Shown here piece after piece: positions 32,635 to 44,450 of a stretch of 64,000 nt of DNA (position 1 is its first letter; the number at the start of each line of letters is the position of its first letter). Below the pieces are notes generated by a model. That model ran no database searches. It saw nothing but the letters and a program-made list of their open reading frames with translations, and was not told the origin of the DNA. A program made the translations under genes and the position numbers. The stretch comes from Theristus sp. LFF4_11 (lineage: Eukaryota; Nematoda; Chromadorea; Monhysterida; Xyalidae), in assembly GCA_030248135.1 (NCBI GenBank), contig JASANC010000333.1:1-64000 (forward strand), in the 5' to 3' direction.

Positions 32635-32641
32635 GTAAGCA

Positions 32642-34938
32642 ATGACTATCGTAACAAAGTTATTCCGACGTAACTTGGCGACTCTTGGTAAAACGTTGCA
32701 AAACCCGCCGCAAGTCCACCACGGCGAGATTGTGTTCTCCGGCATTCAACCGACTGGGGTACTGCATTTGGGCAATTACTTTGGCGCCGTTGAGAATTGG
32801 CTGAAACTGCAGCAAGAGGCCGATATTAAGCAGTACATCATGATTGCCGATCTGCATTCCATAACGACTGGTGAATTGGGTCTTGATTGATTGCCTGTCT
32901 GCTAATTGATTGTCAAGTTTTGAGTTTTCTAATTGTTGTTGAGTTTTCCATACCATGGCCTGATTGGTTTAGTTTGAACTGGAAGCACCAATTGGCTGCA
33001 CTATGAGACAAGTTGTCGGCTTTGAAATCTGCAAACATTTCTTTTTCATCTGACCCGGAACCAAACGTCAGTTTCTTCAGGTCTTCCACCACCAAGCGAG
33101 CTTCAGCGCAACATTTGTCAAATGGCCGCCAGTCTGCTGGCGTGTGGCATCGATCCCACCAGGACTGTTCTGTTCCAGCAGAGTTCCGTGCCGTATCACA
33201 CGGAATTAGCGTGGATCTTCAGCTCATCAGTGACGATTGCTCAATTGCAGGTTTGTGCGCGCAACGTGTGCCAAATGTGAGCATCAATGAAGGCACTGTT
33301 CTGACAGTTCTGCACCTGTAAATGAAACGAACGATTTTTGTCTGCTGCCAGCTCGACTCGCTGTTTGCTGGCGTTTGTACTGATTGCGTTGATTGGCTCG
33401 CGCTAGCATGTTGCAGCCAATCAGCGTACCAGATTCAAAAGTCCAAACTTCAATGGAGTTTACAACATTTTTGTGTCGCCCCCGCTGTTTGGTTGTCGAA
33501 TTTTCGGCTGGAGTACCCGTTCATTGGTTTCACATTGACATGATGCACGATGCAGCGAATCAGCACAGCATCCACAGTCACATGAACGCCACCAATCCAC
33601 GACACGAGTCGTCAGCGTCAATGATCCACGCTCGCTTGCTCTCGCAGCGTCAGTCGCAATACAAAGACAAAGTGGCCAGCTACGCCGCAGCGCACGGAGC
33701 GTCGCGAGCTGCCCGAGCGGGTGTACCGGTGGCGCTGCTGACGTACCCGATGCTGCAGGCAGCCGACATCCTGCTGTACCGAGCCACCGCCGTGCCAGTG
33801 GGCGATGACCAGACGCAGCATTTGGAGTTGACTGCCACGCTTGCGCGTCTGATGAACGCACGCTTTGGACAGCCGTGGTTCCCCGTGCCGAGGAAGGTGT
33901 GCGAGAATTTCTGGGAATTTTAGAATCTGGTGGCTGATTGGTCGATGGGAGAATGTAAGAGTGGAAATGTGAGATTACTGTCCGTTTCCACGTCTATTTT
34001 TCAGATGCGCTTATTTGAGCGGCTGAAAAACCTGAAAACAATATTTTGTTCAGTGTGTGACTGTTCAACAAAGCCTGATTCTGAGCTTGTTGATTGAATT
34101 TGCAAAATCGCAAAGTCAACGTGTCCTGTTTGGCAGTCCAACCAACCAGACAACTGCAAATGTCGAGAACCGTGATCTTGGACTCCCTGTTGCCTGTTCT
34201 CAGCTGACTTCATCATTCGCCCGTTTGCGCAGCTTGAGAGCGGCACACAAGAAAATGTCGAAATCGGATTTGGACTGGCGAAGTCGCATCGAGCTGTCGG
34301 ACGCGCCGGCAACCGTCGAGCAGAAGTGCGCACGCGCGCTCTCCGATGCCATTCCCGAGGTCTGTCTGGTGGTTCTGTATTCGATTGATTTGGAGGTTAG
34401 TGGAATTATATTTAGTTATGGTCAGTATTATGAATTCCAGCAACAACTGAGCCAGATCTATGATTTAGAGCATTTTCCGTTGGCATTTGGAGTCAAACGT
34501 GTAGCCGCATGGTGTTTGTAGAAACCATCGGTTCGGAAGCAAGTCAAATGAAAAATACTGTAAAAAATTGTTTGCAGCAACTTTATCATCACCGCATTGT
34601 CTCGAACGTTCATTTCAGATCACGTACGACCCGTCGCAGCGGCCCGCGATCGCGAACCTGCTAACGCTGCACGCGGCAGTGCGCGCGCGAGCACGCCAGA
34701 GCAGATCAGCGAGCTCGCGCGTGCACGCCAACTGAACACACGGACGTACAAGCAGTGGCTGGCGGCTGACATCATCGAACGATTCGAGCCAATTCGACTG
34801 CGATACGTGCAACTGATGGAAACGCCCGCCAAGGTTTCGGAGATTTTGGCGGACGGCACCGAGAAAGCAAATCGGGCGGCAAAGCACAACATCAGGGAGA
34901 TCAAACGACTTTGTGGACTTGCGCCGCGCAACGATTGA
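32642..34938 (+). CDS. WARS2: WARS2, mitochondrial tryptophanyl-tRNA synthetase, with one frameshift
   Basis: Class I synthetase that charges mitochondrial tRNA-Trp. Exons: 32642-32870, 33081-33250, 33648-33896, 34204-34359, 34619-34938. The N terminus is basic ([14 protein letters not shown]), fitting a mitochondrial presequence. The HIGH region is [17 protein letters not shown]; then [31 protein letters not shown] and the KMSKS loop HKKMSKSD. The first four joins keep phase. In the last exon, [20 protein letters not shown] is in one frame, and [20 protein letters not shown] to the stop is in another. The shift falls in GTGCGCGCGCGAGC at 34679-34692, and the exon length (320) is one base short of a multiple of three. 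Either a one-base assembly error in a CG run or a real truncation of about 75 residues. Confidence 0.9.
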
Positions 34939-35684
34939 AGAGTGGTGCCAGATGGCACACGGATTGGCTGCATCCTGCTGGTGCAACCAGTCAGAGCACA
35001 CTCGATTTGAAGCAAGCGACCAATCAGTGCACTGTACTCCGTTTTACATTTAATCACTGCAAGTTAAACTTCAAGTTGTACTTGAAACTTCATTGCCAAA
35101 TTGAATGCGATATAAAGACACAAATCAGACCAGTCGACCTCGACATCACGCGTATCATACCCATAACAGAGTAAAATGAACAAAAGAACGAAACGACCGT
35201 GCGAGGGAGATTGTTGAAAAGCTAACAAATAAAAACACCCGCAGGGATATCAAACCGTATTTTGGACAAGACAATCGTTCATTCAAACTCGTGTACAAAC
35301 TCAAAATTAACAAAAAAACAGAGAGATCATTAGCACCACAGGTTTCAATTCAATGTCCGTTCACAGTTACACCGTTGGTTATCGGCTTCATAGTGGGCTC
35401 AGCAGCGGCCATTTGCGCCACGGGCATGCACGACTTGCTGGCGTGCGTGCTCAGACGGGCGATGATCAGTCTGCAAATGAATTCTCTCAGACGATGGTTA
35501 AAATCACAAAAAGATACCTCGGCTGCTGCTCAAAAATAGTTTTTTGGACCATGCCCCCTTTTGTGAACGCAGTGCACGATGTAGTTGTATAATATTGCAT
35601 GGTATAACAAGGTGAACGTTACTAAGAAAAACCCAAAAAAACTCCGATCGACCAATCTGCAGACCGACGTTTCTGCCACCCCTC

Positions 35685-38600
35685 TCAAGCATCCCGGTGC
35701 GACGGTCTGTGGGCGGAACGTGGTGCACTTGATGCCACGCCTGAGCTTTGCGGCATGTGCAGAGTGCAGCACGTTCCGCCCGCCGTCGCCCCGCCTGCTG
35801 CCAACCGATAGTCATGCACAGCGGCCTCAAACCGCGCCTGCAGCAGCGCCTGGCGTTGCTCGAGCGACTCGGTGGCTGCCATTTGTGCCAGCTCTTCTTC
35901 GGCCAACGCTTTCTTCAGCTTCACAAAGTCGCGCTTGTTGCGCTGAATAAAACACAAACAAACATATGAACACTGGCGTCCGTCATTCCACGCTGGCTGG
36001 TACGCTGATTCGCTGCTTGTTCACGTGTTTGTTCCCAGGGGTTTTCTTGACACAAAATCCTGCGTCAATGACGCAAAATAATTTGGGCCGACGCAAAAAA
36101 ATCGGTGGAAATTTCGAAATTTACAGATTCGAATTTTTTCCGCAGACAAAATTAATAAAAACACTGGTTGTTCCAAAAATTTTCTGACCAGCTCTGGACA
36201 GCAAACTTGTTGACCCCAAGAACAACCTCGTCTTGTAAAAGCCAATCAGAGCTGCACAACCGAAGTGTAGCCAATCGATTTGAATTTAATTCACGGAAAG
36301 CTGCCTATTTATTTGACAGAACATGCATGAAATTAACAAAAACAAGAAAGTCTTCCATCCAACCAACCTCAAACGGTGCGTTCAACCGCTGTTTCACATC
36401 CAACCTGTACGCTTTGTATTCCTCGGCGTTCTTCGCATCCGTATGCTTCAGTCGAAGTATCTCATAGACACGGCGAGCTTGTTTCTGCAATAGCGGAAAA
36501 ATGAATGTGCATGAAATGTGAACAGGACAGTGATGAATGGTGGAGAATAGAGAAAAACGGTACAATGTTTAAATATCAACACAAAATCGCAGCCAACCTT
36601 TGGAATCTTCAGTCTTGCGCGTGCCTCGGTGGCCATTTCACCCGAGAATCCCTCTTTCAGTCGTTTCGCCTCAAAACTCGCCAATTTCGAGCAATTCGCA
36701 GCGTCGACGAAGTCGCGCAGTTGAATGAAGTTTTCGGACGGGTCTTCGGCTGAAAACAAAAAAAAGGATTCGATTTTTGTTGATGTGATGAAAAAAAATG
36801 AAACGAGCATTTTGAATTTGAAAGAGGTTTTTATAAAAAGGGGAAAAATCCGGTACCAGTGACATCGACAACTTGCTTCATCGGGACGAAATTATTGTAG
36901 ATGGCTTGCATCAGGTGGACGCCATTGCCGAAACGTTGGAACGGAGGCAGAATCAGTATTTGACTGGAAGTTTAAAGTTCAGAATTCAGATGGTTTGCTG
37001 GTAAATACGGTAAAGCAAGAAAAGGTATGCGATTTATGCATTCTATCATTTGAAAGTGGCATGCTGATTGGCTGCATCGTTCGAGCTGGGCCCAATTCAG
37101 CCAACCAATCGGTTGTCTATAAATCAAACCTGAAAAACTGTCAAAATGCGGCAAATATAGAAAAAATGAAAATTTCTAAACAACAAACGCACGCAACGCG
37201 CGGGCGAATGTGTTCCGGATAGGCGTAGTAGTTGTAGACGGCCGCGTAGCCAGCGAACGCGCGTCGCACGGTGCCGTCCGCCGTGAATCGTTCGTACCTG
37301 GGAAGCTTTGAATGCTGCACGCTGATTGGTCGCATCGCTGCTGCTAAACAGTCATGCGCACGCGAAACTCGAATGTGCAATTGAAAAAAACGTGAACTCG
37401 GACACGCACAACATGAAGTACGTCCATTTCGGATCGTCCAAGTCAGTGTAGACGGCCGCATCGATGTACCAGAACGCAAACGACTGTGCCCGGGCAAAGT
37501 GGCGCTTGTTCTCCTCCGACAACTCGTCCGCCACGACCACGTACACTTCGAAGCGGTGCTCGTTTTCGTCTGCAAACTTTTTGTTTGTTTTTTTGTTAAA
37601 TTCGCTTTTTGTTCAGAATGAGAGAGACAAACAATGCAAACAAAACTGGTTCTCGTTAACGGCAGATTTGTCATTTGATAAAATACTTGATTGTAGTCTA
37701 CATCGCCAGTGTGATGGAGTCAACAGAATCAACGAACAGATAGCATGCATTCTTTAATTTGCGGACACTGAATCGCTTCATCGCCTTTTTTACAAATGCT
37801 CTTGGCGTCACTGAAATGCAAACAACTTGCAACTGTTGGTCAATCTGCTGCGGTTTACGTTGTTTGTCAAATACTGGTGTAATAAACAGCGAACGTTTGC
37901 GCCGGTATGAATGCAAGACCAATCACCGCGCGTGATACAACGAATCGTGTGAAAACAACCAATCAACGAATCGCTTTCTGCTGTTTCACTGTTGTACCTA
38001 GGGTTAGGGGAAAAAAATCCGGATTTTTTTTTTAAATTAAAAAAAAAATTTTTTTTTTAATTTTTTTTTACAAGTTAGGTTTGTTCGAAGCGTCTCGTCG
38101 AGCTGAGTTCATCTAGACTATTTTCAGAACGATCCGGAAAACTATAAGAGCGAAAATCGTGTTTTATTGAAATTATGTCCATTTCATAGAGGGAAAGTTG
38201 CATTTTCAACAGTAAAACAGGACAATTTTCGACGTGTACTTGAATATTGAACCGTTCTTAGTTGTTCCTCTTTAGAAAATTACCAAAATTTGGCTGTGTT
38301 CAAAAATTCCTGTTTGCTGTAGCTAAGTCGGCAACCCCTGTCGACCCGGTCGCCCCCCCCCCCCCAAGACACTTATTTTCAGGTTCAACCAGCTATGCTA
38401 TCTGCCACATGGCGAGAGCCCACTCTTCAAATCATCGTATCGAAAACACGTACCATGATTTCGCGATCACGTTGCGGGCAACTGACAGACGCAAGTTTAA
38501 CACGTTAGTTTAGCTCAGCACGCAAGTTTCAACATGTGGCCATGTTATCGGGTATCTGAAAAACGGTCGTGTGATGTGGTATTAACCAACATCCCCGCTC

Positions 38601-40735
38601 CAATTGTTTAACAATATATCGCACAACTCCATTGTAGACCTATAACGTACGCCAATCAACAAGATATCATGTTCATCTCATGGCCTACCGACTGAAAAAA
38701 CATGTTCTAAGTTGCAAGAAAACGATTTCTGAAACGATATTTCAATTCAGTTAAGTCATTTCAACGCTAAAAATTGACTCTAGAAGTCATCCAAATCGAA
38801 AAACATGGAGTACGTCGGTCAAAATGACCAAATAATGACATGTACCTAAGCACACAAAGAAGTTGGGAAGAAAATTTGGTTTGAACTTTCAAAAAATTAT
38901 GCCATAAATCGAATTTTCAGAGCAAAGTAGAAGAAAAATTTTTCAAATTTTTTTTTAAGTTTGAAAAAAAAATCCAAAATTTAAAAAAAAAACGAAAAAA
39001 AAATTAAAAAAAAATTTTTTCAAAGCCCCTAACCCTAGTTGTACCCTTGTCCCTCGCAGTGTACGAGTGTGTCAGTTGACCGTACGGCCGGAAATGAGCG
39101 TCCGAGTCAACGGATTTCCTAAATTCGTCCACGTTTGTCGAGATCGACTGCTCTTCTGGCCACAAGTCACGAATTTGCTCCACGAGTTTTTCCGGTTTCA
39201 CTTGATCCTGAAGTGTTTTTTCGTTGTTGCTACGCTCACTGACAGCTCATTGGGTTGCATTCTATTTTTTCCATTTGTCACTCTTCCCACCACCACCGCT
39301 TCCAGAAACCTGAAGGTGCGAAACTGCGGTGGTTTGGTTTGGTGTACGGGTGAATGGACGCTGATGGGACCGTCCCGTAAACCCTTTTTTCAGGGTGCCA
39401 GAAGCGCGCAAAATTTTAAATAACAGAAAATGGCTTTCAGAAAGCCAATTGTGTGTTAAAAATTAGATCGTGTTTTTTACTTCAATATATTCTGTTCGTG
39501 TTGTTCTGTTTGGTCGTTGTCCATTGCACACACGAGTTGCAAATATCTTGGAATTTTTGAGAAAGACAATTCCAAGTGTGCGACTGATCTCACCATGATT
39601 GAGAAAACAAGGACTGCCTCATCTGTTCGGCTATGCTGTGCGCAAACTACCTGCAACGCTTTGTCCTGTATCTTTTCGGTGAAATCAATTTTGCAGTGCA
39701 ACTGCAGACTGGCCGCCGTGAAACTCAGCTGAATGTCGAGGTCTTTGAAGCCGAATATCGTTTCGCTGAAAATGAAAATTCTAATGCTCAGATTTTTCAG
39801 AAACAACATGGTTCAAAAAAAGCAAACAACCAACAACGACGGAAACTTTATTGACAGGCAGTGGCAGTCAGGCACAGGCACTGACTAAATACCTGTCGCC
39901 AAAATGTTGATGCGTGAACTCCGGGTGAAACCAGTTTTTTGTGACGTTGTCATCGTTACCGCTTGTCAGTTCAATCGCATTTCGAACTACAAATAAGAGC
40001 ACTTTTCACTTTTACACGCCGATTTTTCAAAACAAATCAAATCTATGTCGGGTCTCGGATGTTTATAATCTAAATCTAAATCATGAACGAGGCATGCTTT
40101 TGTAGGGATGGAATTTGTTGTTCTTTTTTTGTTTTTTTTAAACCGTTCTTTTCACGGTTTTAAATTTAAAACTGTTTGTTTTCCAAGAATTTTTCTCGAG
40201 AATGGTTTTTTCCAGGACCCAGGTTCGGAATATTGCTTTGGATTTTGCCAGACACACAATTGAGGAAGAAAAGCTGGATAAAACATGTTTTTTATAGGTT
40301 TTGTGAACAATAATCATCGGTTTTCTAGCCACCAACAGACAACAGAACTCAATAACAACCAACGCAAACATGTTCATTTCACCAGCAGTGTTGATTTGTT
40401 TCGACGACTTAAAATTCAGATTTTCTGTTTGTAAAAAACAGGTTTTTTTATTTTTGGCATGAAAAACCGGCTCAAACGATTACTTTCTGTGCCATCCCTC
40501 CCTATGCTTTTCGTCGACAACTCCGCTACTGAACAAGTGACAAGTCTAAAATCAATCAAGAGTTTAAAAACGCTAAAACCAAAAAGGTCGCTTTTGTGTT
40601 TCCTTTCGAGACAAAAACTCACTCACCCAAACGAAATCGCACTGCCTCAGCAGCTTCGACGACATACTGTGCCTCTGCCGTTTGTCCACCGGCTCTTCCC
40701 GTTTCCGTTGCTGCCAAATCGAAACCAAAACTCAT
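35685..40735 (-). CDS. HAT1: HAT1, type B histone acetyltransferase
   Basis: HAT1 acetylates newly made histone H4 on Lys5 and Lys12 together with RbAp46/48. Ten exons, all in phase: 40735-40627, 39986-39893, 39765-39651, 39207-39045, 37569-37410, 37297-37193, 36963-36857, 36749-36598, 36484-36368, 35942-35685 (about 459 residues; human 419). Landmarks: HPEFTHQHFGD, FGFKDLDIQL, FRPYGQLTHSY, FWYIDAAVYTDLDDPKWTYF, GYAAVYNYYAYPEHIRPRV. The acetyl-CoA loop is ILPPFQRFGNGVHLM, and AEDPSENFIQLRDF carries the general-base Glu. Then QARRVYEILRL and YRLDVKQRL. The last 40 residues are Ala/Gly/Ser-rich beyond the usual end; an earlier terminus by an unseen splice is possible. Introns 1 and 4 carry MITEs. 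Confidence 0.92.
37999..39037. mobile_element. 1039-bp hAT-like MITE, copy 2, at a HAT1 splice donor
   Basis: Ends TAGGGTTAGGGG / CCCCTAACCCTA, and a perfect 8-bp duplication GTTGTACC at 37991-37998 and 39038-39045. Nearly identical to 10016-11054 apart from homopolymer lengths and scattered substitutions. Read on the minus strand, the right duplication contains the last exon base and the first seven intron bases of HAT1 exon 4. Confidence 0.95.
39285..39410 (-). mobile_element. Worn SINE fragment (family 2 3' end)
   Basis: TTCCAGAAACCTGAAGGTGC, CGGTGGTTTGG and GGACCGTCCCG correspond, inverted, to the 3' region of the SINE at 15375-15572. Similar worn pieces: 46785-46960 (CCAGAAACCCGAAGGTGCCA) and 61916-61945 (CGAAGGTACCACACGTCGGT). 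Confidence 0.55.
40103..40504. mobile_element. TAGGGATG MITE in HAT1 intron 1
   Basis: Left end TAGGGATGG (40103), right end CCATCCCTCCCTA (to 40504), flanks TGCTTTTG and TGCTTTTC (7 of 8). The interior matches the halves of the interrupted copy at 20888-22104, including TTTTGCCAGACACACAATTGAG and TTTTGTGAACAATAATCA. Confidence 0.8.
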
Positions 40736-42466
40736 TCTCTGGCTTCTGTTTTTGTGATGAACGCCGCAAAACGAAAATGATCAATCAATGGCAAAATCAA
40801 AAAAAATTTAATCGTCAATCGCTAATCCAATCTAGTCAGTTAAATCGCTTTCTCTCCCTTCCTCTCCTCTGCTGGACTCCCAGGTCCCATTCAAGTCAAG
40901 ACTAGGATTGGCAGAATAAAAATACCGGTTTTTTTACCGGTAAAAAAACGCGTATCTATACGAAAAGCTTCTTTATTAAAAGCACGCGCACCTGCATCGG
41001 CATTGCTCATTGCTCATGATCCAATAACGCACACGCACACGCACGCGCGTAACTCCGCCCCTCCAGATTCCCACACAGAGCAACGCTAGTCGCTGGCGGG
41101 CTCTTCAGTGAAATGAAGTGCAATTTTGAGATTGAATAAAGTTGGATAGACCGCTGATTGGCTGTGTTTGAAGTTCGTGCGATGGTTGGTTGTTAAACGA
41201 TGCAGCCTCTGGTGCAGATTAATGTTGCCGTGGCAGAACAATAAATACAAAATTCAAATTCAACAACACAATGACCACTCTTGAGCGCGAGCTCCATTCA
41301 ACAAACTGCAGTTGGAATGCAGTTTGGAATTGAATTGTGGAGACGCCGATCGGCTCTGAAATTTGTGCGGGTTGGCCTGAAAACAGTCTGGTTCAAATGT
41401 TTCTGAAGCCTTTTTTGAAACGATCCAAAAGAATAGCCACACAATATCATCAAGCAAAATAAAAACCACGTCTCGGGGGCACTTTGTTGTTTTTGCGCAA
41501 TTGTTTTCGGTGATTTTCGAATTGATTTCGTTCATCGGATTTTGCTGCCGTTGAGCGTTCACTGTCAGAGAACTTCAACGGACGGAACCTAACAAGATGC
41601 AAAGAAACAAAAGGTGCCATATCATCGTTGATGATTCATCATCATTGGAACAATTTTTTTGTTGACATCACTGACGCAAAATAAAACCACAAACAGTGAA
41701 AAAACCACTTTCCATGAGCATGGCGTTTAAATAACAAAAAAACGAATTCTGGTTTCCAGGTTATACTGCTTGTGAAAGGTTAAAAAATACTGCCTGTGAA
41801 ACCAACAAGAACAAGCACAACAGTTTCAGATCATTTCAATCATCTGACATGTTTTTCAAAACAGACGAAACATCATGAAGTCAAAATTCTTTAGCTAACA
41901 GAGCAACCCGAGTTTCCGAGTTGCATGCAGGAGTAGTGTTTGATTTTCGATGCTTGAATTCCGATATTTCGAGCTCACCAAATCCAAGCTACCAGCTGCA
42001 GGCTCTAAAACGCAGCTGTTTCTTGGTGAATCTAATTGACACGATTTTATGCCCCCCACGTCGCATGTTCTTCTTTTACAATCATGAAACTCGTAGTTTG
42101 ATTGTGCTGGAGGGACTCACTAATAACAGCGAAAACGAAAATTCCGCGTATGTATCATCGTCTGCATAAAAAACCAAAACCTTGCATAATTGTTGTCGCA
42201 ACATACGAGCCATTCGGCGCAGCACACTCAGCAACAAAATAAATAATCTGCAGCCAGTTAAAACAAAACACAATCAATCACCGCCGTCTCCGACGGTTTT
42301 TCTACGGACTTGGACGGCGAGCCAGCCTCCTGGTGGATCGAGTTGATGTCTGGTCTGTGCCATTGATCTCGTCCGGTCGTGCCAATCTTCCATTTCAACC
42401 TGCCAAACACACACGAGAAACATTGCAAACGTTGCATTTTTCAGTCACAGAGCGTTCGAACTCACT
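40736..42466. other. Gene-free stretch upstream of HAT1
   Basis: No exon was recognised. It contains a CACACGCACACGCACGCG run near 41030 and one CCAATCAGC-type arm (41150). The region next to 40735 should hold the HAT1 promoter; no TATA box stands out. Confidence 0.4.
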
Positions 42467-42478
42467 AGCTGTTTTTAT

Positions 42479-42826
42479 GCCGGCTGAGTGGCTGAGTGGA
42501 TAGCACTTGGAACTTCCAATCGGAAGGCCCGGGTTCGAATCCGCTCGTGACCACTCGGCTGCCCCGGGTTGCGTGGGGCTTAATGGTTCGGCAGCATAAA
42601 CGTCGGCTTTCTTGATTCACAAGATTGCTGTTCCGGTGGCGAGGAACTTAGTGACATCGCGCCCGTGCATACCAGCGCAGCTTGCCCAACGCCCACTGCT
42701 ATCGCAGAAAAACTGCTTCCAACGTCGCAGCCCATGTGGTGGACAATAAAAAATTGCAACACTGCCTTTCCCCAAGGGCGTTGGGTAAGAATAAAAAGGG
42801 GGCAACAAAACAACAACAACAACAAC
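42479..42826 (+). mobile_element. Complete tRNA-derived SINE (family 1)
   Basis: 348 bp with a perfect 12-bp target duplication AGCTGTTTTTAT (42467-42478 and 42827-42838). The head has an A box GTGGCTGAGTGGATAGCAC and a B box GGGTTCGAATCC. The body ends in a CAAAACAACAACAACAACAA tail. The head differs from the 28-kb SINE, so two SINE families are present. Confidence 0.9.
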
Positions 42827-42838
42827 AGCTGTTTTTAT

Positions 42839-44450
42839 CATAAAAAATCCGGAAAATCACAATCTTTCAAACCACCTTCTCGACTTTACCGTGGGTGATT
42901 CCCATTTCTTACCACTTGCGCCAGACAGCAAAAGCAAAGCACTAACAATCGCTCCGATGTCGAACAATATCAGTCGAACCGCCAACTCACACAGTTATTG
43001 ACTTGAATTCTGGTACAGCTGAATCTTCATTAATATGTTCGATTTTTTCATGGTTGAGAAAACAAGCGTCGAACTGGCAGGATCAAAAAATCGTAACATC
43101 ACTGCTCAGCCCGACGCTCATCGCTCAATCATATTAGCATTTCAGTTTGTTAATAAATGATGATGCAGCTCGTCTCCTCGTCCCTCGTTTTGAATTCTCT
43201 TCAAAAAAAACAAATTAACCACTCTTCAGACTCCGTTATTGAGACTGAACTCACTTCACTGCTGTTGCCGGAGAAGGACAACTGACTTGATTGCTGAAGA
43301 ATTGATTGATTGAGTTCCACTCCACTCGCTGTTTCGATTCTGCTCGTTTTTTCAAATCAACAATTCAAAAACTAAACCAAACACATTAAAAACCCAAAAC
43401 GCAATCTCCAGCATGTCACGAAATCACAAGCGAAGCCTTTTCCTTTCCTTTCTTTTCTTCTTTTTCTTCTAATTACCATTTGTCTGCTAATTCCAGATTT
43501 TTTTTAACAGAGCGTGTTTTATCTGGAGCGGTTTTTAATAAAGCAGGCCAACCGTATCTATACGCGTTTTTTCCCAGGCAAAAATTGGTGCCTTGAAAAA
43601 AACGGGAAAAAGACCGTTTCCGTATTTTTTCCGTTTTTTTTGTATTTTTCCGTTTTTTTTTAATTTCGGACTGTGAGTTTTTTTATTTACGCATTTTTCA
43701 GCAAAAAAAACAAGAAAGAAGAGAACTGATTTAAATTTATTTTCGTCGATTATCTGCGGAAACAGTTTGTTTGCAGCAGCAGAGCAGTACATTTCTGTTG
43801 AAATGGAAAACAACATTTACGTATAAGCCCATCTCCATGGACTGTAGTGTACGGAAAGGCCGAATAAATAAGGCAGTCTTTGTTTGTATTCTCCATGGCG
43901 GGATTCATCGCAGACCAGCAGTTGTGTATCATGTACAGCCCCGCCACCAATCATGACCAACGCATGGCGGGGTTTGCGCGTGACGTTGAAGCAGATTACC
44001 AGAGAAATCATATCAAGTCACCAAGCGGTCATTAGTTGCTTGCTACATTAGTTCGCTATCAGTGGTAGAATTTGTTTGACATCCAAAAAGTGGACAAACT
44101 TTTTGACAATTGCTGTGTGTAAAACATATGCAGAATACTGATAAGAAAACGTGGCCTTGTTATTTGGTAAATTTGGGCTGGCATACAATCGAATTGGCTG
44201 ATATCGAATGGTTGCAGACTCATTCCAGTATTAATATCTGTGATGCGATGACGGCCAACAAGAAAGGGCTTCATTTTCATTGTTGAATGTTGAAAAGTGA
44301 TTTTCAAAACCACCACCACCACAAGCTGGTTAGCACCGCTTAAAAAATTGTTGCCCGAAAAGAACTGTGAGAAAGTCATTTCATTTCATTTCAAGCGTGC
44401 TTTCATCTCAAATTATTTCCCGCAGAAAACTTTCACGTCCAACAAACAAA
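42839..44450. other. Gene-free spacer upstream of the UGT gene
   Basis: AT-rich, with poly-T/CCG repeats at 43500-43690 and a solo GGCCGAATAAATAAGGCAGT end at 43859. No coding frame or clear promoter motif. Confidence 0.4.

Noticed and set aside
37698..37922. Lys/Arg-rich minus-strand ORF within the HAT1 locus
   Set aside because: Lies in HAT1 intron 4; HAT1 exons on both sides join in phase without it.
42479..42555. Functional tRNA gene at the SINE head
   Set aside because: A and B boxes are present, but the cloverleaf does not close and the sequence continues into a SINE body with target duplications.
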